Shown here: positions 32,921-43,676 of the stretch, piece by piece
Layout of the letters: each line of letters starts with the position of its first letter
Position numbering within the stretch: position 1 is the stretch's first letter
Notes under the pieces: generated by a model
What the model saw: only the letters and a program-made list of their open reading frames with translations
What the model was told of the DNA's origin: nothing
Database searches by the model: none
Program-made: the position numbers and the translations under genes
Assembly: GCF_025630775.1 (NCBI RefSeq)
Contig: NZ_JAOSZE010000052.1
Coordinates: 1 to 63,294, forward strand
Length of the DNA: 63,294 bases
Source of the DNA: Actinoplanes sp. KI2
Lineage (GTDB): Bacteria; Actinomycetota; Actinomycetes; Mycobacteriales; Micromonosporaceae
Direction: 5' to 3'

Positions 32921-33607
32921 GTGCGTCGTCGATCACTCGTCCTTCTGCTGAGCGCGGGCGCCCTCGCGGCATGCAGTCCCCGGCACTCCGGCACCCCGGC
33001 CGCGGCCGCCACCCCGCACGCCGCGGTCGCCGACGACTATTGGTGGTTCGCCCTCGAACGGGACCTGGACAAGGGCTTCTGCTTCACCTGGGTCCAGGGC
33101 CTGACCCCGCCACAGGTGCTCAAGCGGCTCGGCGGCAAGGAGCTCGAGCGGGTCACCTGGGAGCAACTGGTCGGCTCCGGTGACGGCCCGTCCGTACCCG
33201 CCGACCGGTATTTCGTCGGCGTCGCCCGGCTCGAGAGCTGGTCGCTGATCGTCGAGGACGCCGGCGACCTCGGCGTCACCGATCGGCTGGTGCGCCCGCT
33301 GTCGGCCGGCACCACGGCGGTGGCCCACCAGCGCGGCCCCACCGGGCACGGCCGGTTCCTGCTGCTCCAGGACTCCGTGGTCCAGCTCGACTTCGACCCG
33401 ATGGCGCCGGCGAAGCTGTCCGGGACCCGGGCCGCCGAGCTGGCTCCGATGATCTCCTCGGTCGGCTTCGGCGCCGGCGGCGACCCGAAGCAGAGCATGG
33501 CGGCGGCGTTCGCGCTGACCGAGCGGCTCACCGGTACCAAGCTGACCCAGGACCTGCTGCGCGAGCACACCTACGTGTTCACGAGCGTCCCACGCCCGCC
33601 GACCTGA
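32921..33607 (+). CDS. Lipoprotein, DUF6461-like
   Basis: The 228-aa product begins with a lipoprotein signal: basic MRRRS, hydrophobic LVLLLSAGAL and lipobox LAAC at 15-18, so it should be lipid-anchored outside the membrane. The mature part contains WWFALERDLDKGFCFTWVQGLTPPQVLKRLGG, which resembles DUF6461 proteins (function unknown). It is only 12 bp after the membrane protein gene and may be co-transcribed. A stretch of Ala and Pro follows the lipobox Cys. Confidence 0.75.
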   Translation: MRRRSLVLLLSAGALAACSPRHSGTPAAAATPHAAVADDYWWFALERDLDKGFCFTWVQGLTPPQVLKRLGGKELERVTWEQLVGSGDGPSVPADRYFVGVARLESWSLIVEDAGDLGVTDRLVRPLSAGTTAVAHQRGPTGHGRFLLLQDSVVQLDFDPMAPAKLSGTRAAELAPMISSVGFGAGGDPKQSMAAAFALTERLTGTKLTQDLLREHTYVFTSVPRPPT

Positions 33608-33665
33608 AAGAACCAATAGCCGTTCGGTTGTTGCATCGGCCATCGACCGGCGCGAGCATTCACCC

Positions 33666-34208
33666 GTGGCGATGCGTCCCGGAGAGTTGCTGAGCGTCGG
33701 CGAGGCGGCGATCATGCTGCGCGCCTCGCGAGCGCAGGTCGTCGATCTCTGCGCCCGCGGTCTGCTGCCGTACGTCACCGTCGGCGCCCACCGGCGCCTG
33801 CGCCGCGCCGACGTGGAGGCGCTGGTCCGGCCGGCGTTGACCAGGGAACAACTCGAACAGCTCTGGTTGCACCGGGCGATCGCCGGCAAGTTCGTGGCGA
33901 ATCCGACGGGGTTGCTCGCCGCCGCCGCGGTCACTCTCCGACGGCTGCGCCGGCTGCATCCCGAGGGCCACTCCTGGGAGTGGCTCGATCGATGGGAGGC
34001 AATCCTCGACAACGGCGCCGAGGCCGTGCTCGACGCGCTGACCTCGGCCACCCCGTACGCGATCGAACTGCGTGGCACTTCACCGTTCACCGGCATATTG
34101 TCCGAAGTGGAGCGCAGTACGGTGCTGGCGGCGCTGGCCGACAGCCGCCGCGATCGCGCGCGTCAGCTGCCCGCCGAGAAAGTCGAGCGAGTGCTACGGA
34201 CAGTGTGA
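33666..34208 (+). CDS. Excisionase/MerR-type helix-turn-helix protein
   Basis: The 180-aa product opens with a winged helix motif of the excisionase (HTH_17) type: LLSVGEAAIMLRASRAQVVDLC, then GLLPYVTVGAHRRLRRADVEALV. The rest is helical with no known domain. Such proteins occur as antitoxins, phage excisionases or stand-alone regulators; no integrase or toxin lies beside it, so regulator is the neutral reading. GTG at 33666 has no ribosome site and ATG at 33672 is close by. Confidence 0.75.
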   Translation: MAMRPGELLSVGEAAIMLRASRAQVVDLCARGLLPYVTVGAHRRLRRADVEALVRPALTREQLEQLWLHRAIAGKFVANPTGLLAAAAVTLRRLRRLHPEGHSWEWLDRWEAILDNGAEAVLDALTSATPYAIELRGTSPFTGILSEVERSTVLAALADSRRDRARQLPAEKVERVLRTV

Positions 34209-34230
34209 GTCATCGATCACAAAGCTACAA

Positions 34231-34250
34231 AAGGACCTTATGTAAGGACC
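34231..34250. promoter_or_regulatory. Direct repeat upstream of cyclopropane synthase gene
   Basis: AAGGACC occurs twice (34231-34237 and 34244-34250), flanking CTTATGTAAG, in the 127-bp gap before the cfa-like gene. It could bind a regulator. This is a weak call based on the repeat alone. Confidence 0.3.
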
Positions 34251-34335
34251 CGCATCAGGCGGATAGTGGATCAGTTCAACCCGGCCGCGTCGATGCGACC
34301 ACGCAGCGCGACTGGCTGCGCCCCCGGGAGGTTCC

Positions 34336-35628
34336 ATGCCGACCATCACCCCTCACACGACCGTGGCGAGCAGGCTCAGCAGCCTCCTCGAGACCGTCCT
34401 GCAGACGCCCATGCCGGTGCGGATCAGAGCCTGGGACGGCTCCACCGCCGGCCCGGCCGACGCCCCGACCTTGATCATCCGCCACAAGCGCGCCATGCGC
34501 CGGATCATGTGGCAGCCCAACGAGCTGGGCCTCGCCCGCGCCTATGTGGCCGGTGAACTCGACCTCGAAGGCGACATCTACGACGCGCTCGACCGCCTCG
34601 CCGCGCTGGTCTGGCGATCTCCGGACGTCAAGGACCTGCCGTTCCACACCGTCGCCGCCGATCTCGTACGCCTGGGCATCCTCGGCACCCAGCCCAAGCC
34701 GCCACCGGAGGAGATGCACGTCAGCGGCGACCGGCACAGCAAACGCCGGGATCGTCAGGCGGTCAGCCAGCACTACGACGTGGGCAACGAGTTCTACCGG
34801 ATCGTGCTCGGCGAGAGCATGGTCTACTCCTGCGCGTACTGGACGTCGGACGCACCCGGCTACGGCCTGGCCGACGCGCAGCACGACAAGCTCGACCTGA
34901 TCTGCCGCAAGCTCGACCTCCAGAGCGGCGATCGGCTGCTCGACGTCGGCTGCGGCTGGGGCAGCCTTGCCATCCACGCGGCCCGGAAGTACGGCGTCAC
35001 GGTGCTCGGCATCACGCTCTCCGGCGAGCAGGCCGAGTACGCCCGCAAGCAGGTAGCCCAGGCAGACCTCGACGACCGGGTCGAGATCCGCATCCAGGAC
35101 TATCGCGACCTCGACGACGGCCCGTTCGACGCGATCTCCAGCGTGGGCATGGCCGAGCATGTCGGCACCGACCCGTACCGGGAGTACGCCGGGATCCTGC
35201 ACGGCCAGCTCAGGCCGGGTGGCCGGCTGCTCAACCATCAGATCGGCCGGCTGCGCCTGCCGGAGAAGGGGCCGCACCAGCCGCAGTCCTTCATCGATTC
35301 GTACGTGTTCCCCGACGGGGAGCTGGCTCCGATCGGCACCACGGTCTCGCTGCTGGAGCAGGCCGGTTTCGAGGTACGCGACGTGCACGCGCTACGCGAG
35401 CACTACGCCCGCACGCTGCGCGCCTGGGTGTCGAATCTGGAAGCCGACTGGTCCACTGCGGTGAGCCTGACCAGTCCCGGACGCGCCCGGGTGTGGCGCC
35501 TGTACATGGCCGCGTCGGCGCTCGCCTTCGAGCAGGCCCTGATCGGCGTGAACCAGGTGCTGGCGGTCAAGACCCACCGCAGCGGCGTGAGCGACATGCC
35601 CGCGACCCGATCGGCCTTCATCGCTTGA
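34336..35628 (+). CDS. cfa: Cyclopropane-fatty-acyl-phospholipid synthase
   Basis: The 430-aa SAM-dependent enzyme adds a methylene bridge to unsaturated lipid chains at the membrane. It shows the N-terminal lipid-binding part (LARAYVAGELDLEGDIYDAL), the CFA signature SQHYDVGNEFYRIVLGESMVYSC, SAM motif LLDVGCGWGSLAIHAA, and GMAEHVGTDPYREY. Length is close to the family norm (about 380-430 aa). GGGAGG lies 5 nt upstream of ATG 34336. Its 3' end runs directly into a 24-bp tandem repeat array. Confidence 0.94.
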   Translation: MPTITPHTTVASRLSSLLETVLQTPMPVRIRAWDGSTAGPADAPTLIIRHKRAMRRIMWQPNELGLARAYVAGELDLEGDIYDALDRLAALVWRSPDVKDLPFHTVAADLVRLGILGTQPKPPPEEMHVSGDRHSKRRDRQAVSQHYDVGNEFYRIVLGESMVYSCAYWTSDAPGYGLADAQHDKLDLICRKLDLQSGDRLLDVGCGWGSLAIHAARKYGVTVLGITLSGEQAEYARKQVAQADLDDRVEIRIQDYRDLDDGPFDAISSVGMAEHVGTDPYREYAGILHGQLRPGGRLLNHQIGRLRLPEKGPHQPQSFIDSYVFPDGELAPIGTTVSLLEQAGFEVRDVHALREHYARTLRAWVSNLEADWSTAVSLTSPGRARVWRLYMAASALAFEQALIGVNQVLAVKTHRSGVSDMPATRSAFIA

Positions 35629-35631
35629 GGT

Positions 35632-35754
35632 TTGCGGCCCTTCGTCGCTTGACGGCTGCGGCCCTTCGCCTGACGGTTGCGGCGCTTCGTCGCCTGACGG
35701 TTGCGGCGCTTCGTCGCCTGACGGTTACGGCGCTTCGTCGCCTGACGGTTACGG
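35632..35754. repeat. 24-bp tandem repeat array after cfa
   Basis: Units start at 35632, 35656 (a 21-bp variant), 35677, 35701 and 35725, with a partial copy from 35749. The shared core is TCGCCTGACGGTT or its TCGCTTGACGG variant. The last bases of cfa, including its TGA, resemble the start of a unit, so the array seems to have grown out of the gene end. There are no unique spacers, so it is not CRISPR. It fills most of the 283-bp gap to the Nudix gene. Confidence 0.85.
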
Positions 35755-35911
35755 CCTGGACCGCCGTGGTGCTCTGTCACCTGCCCCGACGGGGCACCAC
35801 GGCTCACCAACCGTCCAAATCGGTCGATCGCCTGCCGGTTACCATCCGATAGCTCCGCAAGTTATCCACAGCATTGAGCGCGATTCGCGTCCGGCGGTTA
35901 GCCTGCGCATC

Positions 35912-36310
35912 GTGGATGAACGAAAACGCGCCGCCGCCGTGATCGTGCGCGACGGTCGTGTCCTGATGGTGCACGAGCGCAGCCGACGATCCGGTGGCGG
36001 CGAGTGGTGGACCCTTCCCGGCGGCGGCGTCGAACCGGGCGAAACCCTCGAGGAAGCGCTACGCCGCGAGGTTTTCGAGGAAACCGGCCTGGTGGTCGCG
36101 GCTGCCCGGCACATCCTCGAGATGCCCTACCCATCCGGCATGACCTCGGTCTTCGCCGTCACGGTGGCCGACGGCGAGCCCCGTCCGGGCACCGACGACG
36201 GCACCGGCCCCGAGCCGCTGGGCCTGGATTGGCTCCCCGCCCCCGAGCTTCCCATCGAGTCCACCCACGGCGTCCCCATTCCCCCGATGATCGTCGTGGT
36301 GCCTGCCTGA
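35912..36310 (+). CDS. Nudix hydrolase
   Basis: The 132-aa product has a complete Nudix box within GGGVEPGETLEEALRREVFEETGLV (about residues 38-62), which binds Mg and hydrolyses a nucleoside diphosphate linked to another group. The N-terminal AAAVIVRDGRVLMVHERSRR resembles MutT/ADP-ribose types. The exact substrate cannot be told. GTG at 35912 is used. It converges with the VanZ-type gene. Confidence 0.92.
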   Translation: MDERKRAAAVIVRDGRVLMVHERSRRSGGGEWWTLPGGGVEPGETLEEALRREVFEETGLVVAAARHILEMPYPSGMTSVFAVTVADGEPRPGTDDGTGPEPLGLDWLPAPELPIESTHGVPIPPMIVVVPA

Positions 36311-36312
36311 CC

Positions 36313-37008
36313 TCAGGTGAGCAGCGCCTCTTCATTCTCGATGCGAGGCTCGTCCGACGGCACCTCGGTCGAAGTACGCCACCAGGCGCGCGACGCCAAC
36401 CCGGCCAGCGCGGCGCCGGCCGCGTTGACCAGGACGTCATCCACGGAGGACACCCGATCCAGCCGCAGGACGTATTGCGCGGTTTCCACCAAAACCGAGC
36501 AGGCCGCCCCGAGCGCCAGGATCCGCGGCAGGGACGCCATCGCCACGAACCGCATCGGGGCGAAGAACCCCAGCGCCGCGAAGACCAGCAGGTTCCCGAC
36601 GATCCCGAACGTCCCCATCGTGACCAGGTCCCGCAGCGGGACCACGCTCACCCGTCCGTCGACGATGCCGGCCGCCGGCCCCGGCATCATGGTCATCCAC
36701 ACGAACGGCACCGTCCCGTAGACCATGCCCACCTCGGCCAGCGACATCCGCCACGCCTCGGCGGAGCCGGCGGCACGCCGCCCGCTCGCCAGGGCCCACA
36801 CCGTCAGAGCGGCCAACGGCAGCGCGACCAGCGTCATGAGGACCACGCCGTTCTCCGTGTCGTAGCAGCCGTGCCAGTGCCCGCCCAGGCACCTCGGAGC
36901 GGACATCAAGAGCGGACGCCGCGCCACGAACGCGGCAGCCGCCACGCCGAGGATCGCCAGGGCAAGGGGCAAGATCCGGCGCGTACGGGAGAGGGCACTG
37001 TGTTTCAT
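36313..37008 (-). CDS. VanZ-family membrane protein
   Basis: The 231-aa product has about six membrane spans (LPLALAILGVAAAAFVA, VVLMTLVALPLAALTVWAL, FGIVGNLLVFAALGFFAP) and the VanZ-type motifs VPLRDL, FGIVGNLLVFAALGFF and ETAQYVLRLDRVSSVDDVLVNAAGAALG. VanZ proteins are tied to teicoplanin resistance, but most members have no proven role. ATG at 37008 is used; a TTG at 37041 in frame has no ribosome site either. Confidence 0.85.
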   Translation of the reverse strand: MKHSALSRTRRILPLALAILGVAAAAFVARRPLLMSAPRCLGGHWHGCYDTENGVVLMTLVALPLAALTVWALASGRRAAGSAEAWRMSLAEVGMVYGTVPFVWMTMMPGPAAGIVDGRVSVVPLRDLVTMGTFGIVGNLLVFAALGFFAPMRFVAMASLPRILALGAACSVLVETAQYVLRLDRVSSVDDVLVNAAGAALAGLASRAWWRTSTEVPSDEPRIENEEALLT

Positions 37009-37250
37009 GTCCTCATCCAAGACGGCGACCCGTTGCGGCAACGTAAGCAGATGTCGAAACGCCGGAAATAGACCTATCCATCCCTAATACGTCATTTGAG
37101 CCGGCGCCCGCCGGCCGACCCTGCCGAACCTGCGCCACTCGGTCTGCGCCCTCAGCCACTGCCCCGAACGTAAGCGCAGGTCTAGGCCGCTTTCGGAGCG
37201 GTAGGCTGCCTGACAGGGGGTGACGCTGACCGCTGACCATCTCGCTGGGC

Positions 37251-37766
37251 ATGGACCACGCCATGACCGCGAGGTGCAGCTCGGCTTTGGCCATGTTCAA
37301 CAAGAAGCAGGCTACCGAGGGCGCCTCGGCCGACACGGCGCTCGTGGAGGTGGAAGAGCTCAGCGCGGCCGAACGGGAGCTGCTCGCGGCCGGCGCGCGC
37401 CGCTACACGCTGCTGCTGCACGAGATGGGGCGGCACCTCAGCTACGAGCGCGCCGCCGAGACCCGCGAGGATCTACGCACGGCCCTTGCCGCTCTCACGG
37501 CCGGCGCACCGGCCAGGCTGTCCTACGACGCAGCCAATGCCGCCCGATCCGCCTGCGACCGGGTCATGATCAGCAAGCCGGAGCGGGACATCGAGACCGA
37601 CACCCTCGTCGAAGGGCTGCCCTTCGCGGTACCGCGGGAACTGCTCGGCTGGGACTCGCCCATCGTGATGCCGGCCGGGTCGGCAGCCCGGATGCTGGGG
37701 ACGCTGCGCGACCTCATCGCGAAGCTGGACAAGGGTCTGGAGCAGCACCCGCGCTGGGGTTCGTGA
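37251..37766 (+). CDS. Hypothetical helical protein
   Basis: The 171-aa product is mostly helical and acidic to neutral: VEVEELSAAERELLAAGARRYTLLLHEMGRHL, RTALAALTAG, then PFAVPRELLGWDSPIVMPAG. It has no signal peptide or membrane span and I do not recognise it. ATG at 37251 opens the frame; ATG at 37293 (MFNKKQATEG) is a plausible later start. The stop overlaps a GTG (GTGA at 37763) that could start the next gene, so the two may be coupled. Confidence 0.6.
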   Translation: MDHAMTARCSSALAMFNKKQATEGASADTALVEVEELSAAERELLAAGARRYTLLLHEMGRHLSYERAAETREDLRTALAALTAGAPARLSYDAANAARSACDRVMISKPERDIETDTLVEGLPFAVPRELLGWDSPIVMPAGSAARMLGTLRDLIAKLDKGLEQHPRWGS

Positions 37767-37825
37767 CGGTAACTCCGAACGCTCCAGCGGCACGCAGCCA
37801 TGGAACGCGGGGTCGGATTGCGACC

Positions 37826-38167
37826 ATGGGCGACCATCGAATCGTGAAGGTCGACGACGACGGCATCGTCGTCTGGACGGGTCGGCTCACGGCCATCGTC
37901 GTCGGGTTGGCCGCGTTGCTCGGCGGCGCCGCGTTCGTGGCGCGCCGGCTGGCCGCCGACGGCGCTGCCAAGGCCCTGGGCCTGATCGCCGCGGTCGCTC
38001 TCATCGTCGCGGTGGCCGGCCGGGCGTCGACTGTCCGCAACCGGCGCTGGGCCGGTGTCGAGCAGCCCCCGCCCAGCCGGGTCAGGGTTCGAGGGGGCCG
38101 CGTGGTAGTCCCGAGAAGGGACGTCAAGTCCGGCGAGTGGGTCGAGTGGCGGACCAAGGCGGGCTGA
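37826..38167 (+). CDS. Small two-span membrane protein
   Basis: The 113-aa product has two adjacent membrane spans (RLTAIVVGLAALLGGAAFVA and ALGLIAAVALIVAVAG), a short acidic N-terminus (MGDHRIVKVDDDG) and a basic C-terminal part with VRVRGGRVVVPRRDV. ATG at 37826 is favoured by the sequence of the N-terminus. GTG at 37763, which overlaps the previous stop codon as GTGA, would add 21 residues. Function unknown. Confidence 0.6.
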   Translation: MGDHRIVKVDDDGIVVWTGRLTAIVVGLAALLGGAAFVARRLAADGAAKALGLIAAVALIVAVAGRASTVRNRRWAGVEQPPPSRVRVRGGRVVVPRRDVKSGEWVEWRTKAG

Positions 38168-38260
38168 CCGGACGATCCGAAGCAGAGCGGCTTCCCCGCG
38201 CCACTGCCATCGGTTCTCGTCCTTTGACGCTTCCCGTCGCGCGGGCCACGCCCAATCATG

Positions 38261-38310
38261 CCGAGCGGTTACCGGCAAGCATGCTCCACCGCTTGCCGGC
38301 CACCGCTCGG
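38261..38310. terminator. Extended two-part hairpin between convergent genes
   Basis: Outer stem CCGAGCGGT/ACCGCTCGG (38261-38269 with 38302-38310) and inner stem CCGGCAAGC/GCTTGCCGG (38272-38280 with 38291-38299) are separated by a 2+2 nt internal loop, with a 10-nt terminal loop. It lies between the small membrane protein gene and the PhyH gene, which face each other, and fits a two-way terminator. Nothing else is seen in 38168-38404. Confidence 0.75.
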
Positions 38311-38404
38311 TGTGACTTGCGTACGGCGCGCGACGGGAAGGCTCTTTCCAGAGCGCCCGCCGGAGGCACCCGCTCTTCGCCTGTACGGAGTTCGGCAGGG
38401 CCGG

Positions 38405-39238
38405 TCAGTAGGGCATGGGCTGCCACCACTGGTTCTTGCCGACGGTGTCGTCGCCCTCGATCTCCTTGGGTACGTTGCGCACGGTGAGCCCCGCCTTGCT
38501 CGCCTCGGCCAGGGTCTCGTCGTCCCAGGGGTGCCCTCGCCACATGTTGCAGATGTACGTCCGGGACTTCAGGTATTCCACGTAGCGCGCGTGGTGTGCG
38601 TCGTCCGTGCCCAGCCCGACGAACAACGCCATCCGGTCGCCGCTGGGCTTGGCCGGGATCCACCAGCGCGGGTACTTGCCGTCCATGGCCGGCTCCGGGT
38701 CGATCCACCAGGGGAACCGCAGTTTCGTCCCATTGCCGCTGTGGCTGATCGCCATGCTCCACACGGCCAGGTCGCCGACGGCGGTGGCGACGTACACGTT
38801 CTTGCCGGCCATTAGCTCGGTGGTCAGGTGCGAACCGCGGCGCAGGTTGAGCCCTTTGCTGTGCTTGGTGTGATCCTGCAGGTAGACGCCGAACCGCAGC
38901 ATCGTGTACCGGCCTTGGGTCCAGTCCGGGCCCTTCGGGTCCTCCCGGTCGGTGTTGTCCTTATGCCAGTTGTGCGACTTCGAGTTGATCGTGAAGCTGC
39001 TGTCGCCGGAGTAGACGATTTCGTCGGTGCCGAGGATCTTGCGGGCGACCGCGGCCATCCGGCCATCGGTCAGCACGTCCTTGAGCTTGGGGTTCGACAG
39101 CAGATCACCGTTCCAGCCCACGGACTCCCTCGCCCGCCGGCGGAACGACTCGATCTCGTCCGGGGTGTACACCCCCTTGACGATCGTGTACCCATCGCGC
39201 CAGAAACCGTCAACGTCCACCTTGTAATCCACGGCCAT
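38405..39238 (-). CDS. Phytanoyl-CoA dioxygenase (PhyH) family oxygenase
   Basis: The 277-aa product matches Fe(II)/2-oxoglutarate oxygenases of the PhyH group. It has FWRDGYTIVKGVYTPDEIESFR at the N-terminus, the first iron ligands His and Asp in HNWHKDNTD, and a downstream His in WSMAISHSGNGT followed by basic residues that can hold 2-oxoglutarate. It would hydroxylate a small molecule in the cytoplasm; the substrate is unknown. It stands alone, with no pathway genes beside it, next to an insertion-sequence remnant, so recent gain is possible. Confidence 0.85.
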   Translation of the reverse strand: MAVDYKVDVDGFWRDGYTIVKGVYTPDEIESFRRRARESVGWNGDLLSNPKLKDVLTDGRMAAVARKILGTDEIVYSGDSSFTINSKSHNWHKDNTDREDPKGPDWTQGRYTMLRFGVYLQDHTKHSKGLNLRRGSHLTTELMAGKNVYVATAVGDLAVWSMAISHSGNGTKLRFPWWIDPEPAMDGKYPRWWIPAKPSGDRMALFVGLGTDDAHHARYVEYLKSRTYICNMWRGHPWDDETLAEASKAGLTVRNVPKEIEGDDTVGKNQWWQPMPY

Positions 39239-39351
39239 CCCTAAGGTGCTTGGATCCTCTTCGCTGTGTCTCGCGAGAATCTACTCCGTCCGGACGCCGG
39301 AACGTGACCCCGGGCACAGCTGTTGTAGGCGAGCGATGCTCGTCAGACCAG

Positions 39352-39464
39352 ATCCCAGGCGAGCTGCGCTACGTCGTCGAGCAGACCCTCGCCCTGTTGC
39401 ACCAGTTCGCCGCCTCGCCATGCGCTGGGAACGACGACTCGACATCCACGACGGCCTCGTCACT
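39352..39464 (+). pseudogene. IS5-family transposase C-terminal remnant, frameshifted
   Basis: In one frame 39361-39408 encodes ELRYVVEQTLALLHQF; in the next frame 39408-39464 encodes RRLAMRWERRLDIHDGLVT. Joined, they give the conserved end of many IS5-type transposases (YVVEQT-x-ALLHQFRRLA-x-RWERR). One deleted base at about 39408 breaks the frame. No start region, DDE core or terminal inverted repeats were found. The following 39465-39700 has no gene I can recognise. Confidence 0.75.
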
Positions 39465-39700
39465 CAGAGGTTGACCGGCTGGTCGGTGGGACGCCGCGGA
39501 CTCGTGTCTGATGGCGCTGGGCTACAACCAGCAGGATGGCTTGTTGCCATCCTGGACAACCGCCGGTTCGCCACGAAATTGATCGTGGAGCGCGTCGATC
39601 CGAAGGATGTGCAGCTGGCGCTGCGGCACGCGTCGTTGCAGCTGGAACTGGGCCCAACGATCTTGGCGGTACGTCCGGCCTGTTCAGGGGCCAGATAATG

Positions 39701-39773
39701 TGGAGCCCAGGGGACTTGAACCCCTAACCCCCGCCTTGCAAAGGCGGTGCTCTGCCAGTTGAGCTAGGGCCCC
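39701..39773 (-). tRNA. tRNA-Ala (anticodon TGC)
   Basis: The minus strand folds as a 73-nt tRNA: acceptor stem GGGGCCC with GGGCTCC, D-arm AGCTCAACTGGCAGAGC, anticodon arm CGCCTTTGCAAGGCG with TGC, and T-arm AGGGGTTCAAGTCCCCT. The discriminator base is A; CCA is not encoded. The position after gyrA and tRNA-Ile is the usual one. Confidence 0.97.
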
Positions 39774-39791
39774 CGGCCTACCGAACCTGAG

Positions 39792-39920
39792 CTATCGCAG
39801 GTCGGGCGCGGTGGTGGCCTCGTGCCAAAGCGCACGCTCGTCGCTGGAGGCCTTGACCTTCTTGACCACCAGCGCAGCAACCGTGACGATGCCGGCCACA
39901 ATCAGGAGCTTCTTCAGCAC
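39792..39920 (-). CDS. DLW-39 family small membrane-anchored protein
   Basis: The 42-aa product has one hydrophobic segment (KKLLIVAGIVTVAALVVKKV) and ends in SSDERALWHEATTAPDLR, which corresponds to the D-L-W-x-E-A-T end of the actinobacterial DLW-39 family, encoded beside the gyrA tRNA genes in many genomes. Function unknown. GTG at 39920 has a G-run 8 nt upstream. The longer open frame is not needed. Confidence 0.85.
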   Translation of the reverse strand: MLKKLLIVAGIVTVAALVVKKVKASSDERALWHEATTAPDLR

Positions 39921-39951
39921 GTTTGGTACCCCCCAAGCTCGCGCGAGTTGC

Positions 39952-40046
39952 CCACCCACTACACCGCAACCACTAAGCCGCGGCCATCCATCCACCGCAA
40001 CCGCGAGGTCGCGGCCATCCACCCACCGCAACCGCCAGGTCGCGGG
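39952..40046. repeat. 31-bp tandem repeat between tRNA genes
   Basis: Two full copies with a 31-bp period (GCGGCCATCC at 39980 and again at 40011) and a partial third copy on the left lie just upstream of the DLW-39 gene. No spacers and no obvious coding role. Confidence 0.7.
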
Positions 40047-40130
40047 GTTTCCGGGGGCTCGGCCCTCGGAATAGATATGACGAGCGGCCGCGGTCAACGC
40101 TCTCCGTTGACACGCGGCCCCCGTCGCTCG

Positions 40131-40204
40131 TGGGGCTAGCTGGAATCGAACCAGCGACCTCAGAGTTATCAGCTCTGCGCTCTAACCGACTGAGCTATAG
40201 CCCC
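40131..40204 (-). tRNA. tRNA-Ile (anticodon GAT)
   Basis: The minus strand folds as a 74-nt tRNA: acceptor GGGGCTA with TAGCCCC, D-arm AGCTCAGTCGGTTAGAGC, anticodon arm with loop CTGATAA (GAT) and T-arm CTGGTTCGATTCCAG. The discriminator is A and CCA is not encoded. It is 76 bp downstream of the DUF3566 gene. Confidence 0.97.
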
Positions 40205-40280
40205 GCGCGATTGCGACACCGAAGGTTACCGCACCGGGTCGCGGGCCACCAAAACGGGGTGGCCCGCGCCGGATCTAGGG

Positions 40281-41159
40281 TCAGTCCCGCTCGGCGAGCG
40301 TCAGCTCGACGCCGCCGACGAGGTCGGCGCACACGTTGTAGATGAACGCGCCGAGGGTGGCCAGGGCCGTGAACAGGACGACGTTGACCGCGCCGACCAG
40401 CATCGACGTGCCGATGACGCCCCACGCGGTGATGCGGAGGCCGCCACTGGCCGACCCGTCGGTGCCGCCGCTGGCGCTCACCAGCTCCTTGAGGCTGTTG
40501 TTCACCGCACTCCAGACGCCCATGGCGTCGAGGGCGAGATAGAGCACCGAGGTGGCGACGACCACGACGATGAACAGCACGACCGAGACGGCGAACGAGA
40601 ACTTCATCACCGACCAGGGGTCGATCCGCTTGAGGTTCAGTCGGGCCCGCCGAGGGCCACGGGCGGCCGCGCCGCCGACGACGGACCGCGCCGAGCGGGC
40701 CGCCTCGGAGACCCGGGCGGCGCCGACGGCGGCTGCCCCACCGGCGGCGGGAGCGCCGCCGGTGCCCGGGCGCTGCTGCGGCTTGTTGCCGCCGGTCACG
40801 GTGCCGGGCTGGCCGGCCGCGCCGACGGGCCGCTGCGGGGCGGCCGGGGGCGGCGTGACGGTGGGCCGGGACGGCGCTGCACCTTTGCCCTTGGTGACGA
40901 TGGGCACGGTCGCCGATCCCTTGACCACCCCGGGACCCCCGGGCCGTTTCGCGTCGGACGAACCGTCGCTGTCGACGGCCGGCTCACCCGGCGGCGGGGC
41001 CATGCCCGGCGCCCGGGTGAACTTCGGCGGGGACGGGGCATCGGCGGGGTTCGCGGCGCGAGCCGCCCCATCGCGCCCGATCGCGGCGGCGTCCTTGGCC
41101 GCCTCGTCCGGAGTCGCTGAGGCACCCGTGGCCCCCGACTTCGCCTGTGTCTCCGGCAT
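40281..41159 (-). CDS. DUF3566 membrane protein
   Basis: The 292-aa product has a disordered Pro/Ala/Gly-rich N-terminal half (to about 170) and a C-terminal DUF3566 domain: RARLNLKRIDPWSVMKFSFAVS, span VVLFIVVVVATSVLYLAL, and span AVNVVLFTALATLGAFIYNV. It is a conserved partner of gyrA in actinobacteria and is thought to be tied to cell envelope or division, though the role is not known. ATG at 41159 lies 3 nt after the gyrA stop codon, so the two are co-transcribed. Confidence 0.93.
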   Translation of the reverse strand: MPETQAKSGATGASATPDEAAKDAAAIGRDGAARAANPADAPSPPKFTRAPGMAPPPGEPAVDSDGSSDAKRPGGPGVVKGSATVPIVTKGKGAAPSRPTVTPPPAAPQRPVGAAGQPGTVTGGNKPQQRPGTGGAPAAGGAAAVGAARVSEAARSARSVVGGAAARGPRRARLNLKRIDPWSVMKFSFAVSVVLFIVVVVATSVLYLALDAMGVWSAVNNSLKELVSASGGTDGSASGGLRITAWGVIGTSMLVGAVNVVLFTALATLGAFIYNVCADLVGGVELTLAERD

Positions 41160-41162
41160 CAA

Positions 41163-43676
<2,514 letters not shown>

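Noticed and set aside
33666..34208. Toxin-antitoxin pair around the excisionase-type HTH protein
   Set aside because: No PIN, RelE or other toxin-like gene lies on either side; the neighbours are a lipoprotein and cyclopropane synthase.
35632..35754. Possible CRISPR array or a short repeat protein on the minus strand
   Set aside because: No spacers are present, and the minus-strand frame gives only an R-N-R-Q-A-T-K-R repeat with no start signal or folded part.
39246..39698. Intact 150-aa gene between PhyH and tRNA-Ala
   Set aside because: Only its middle matches a transposase end, and the upstream match is in another frame, so it is a broken relic.
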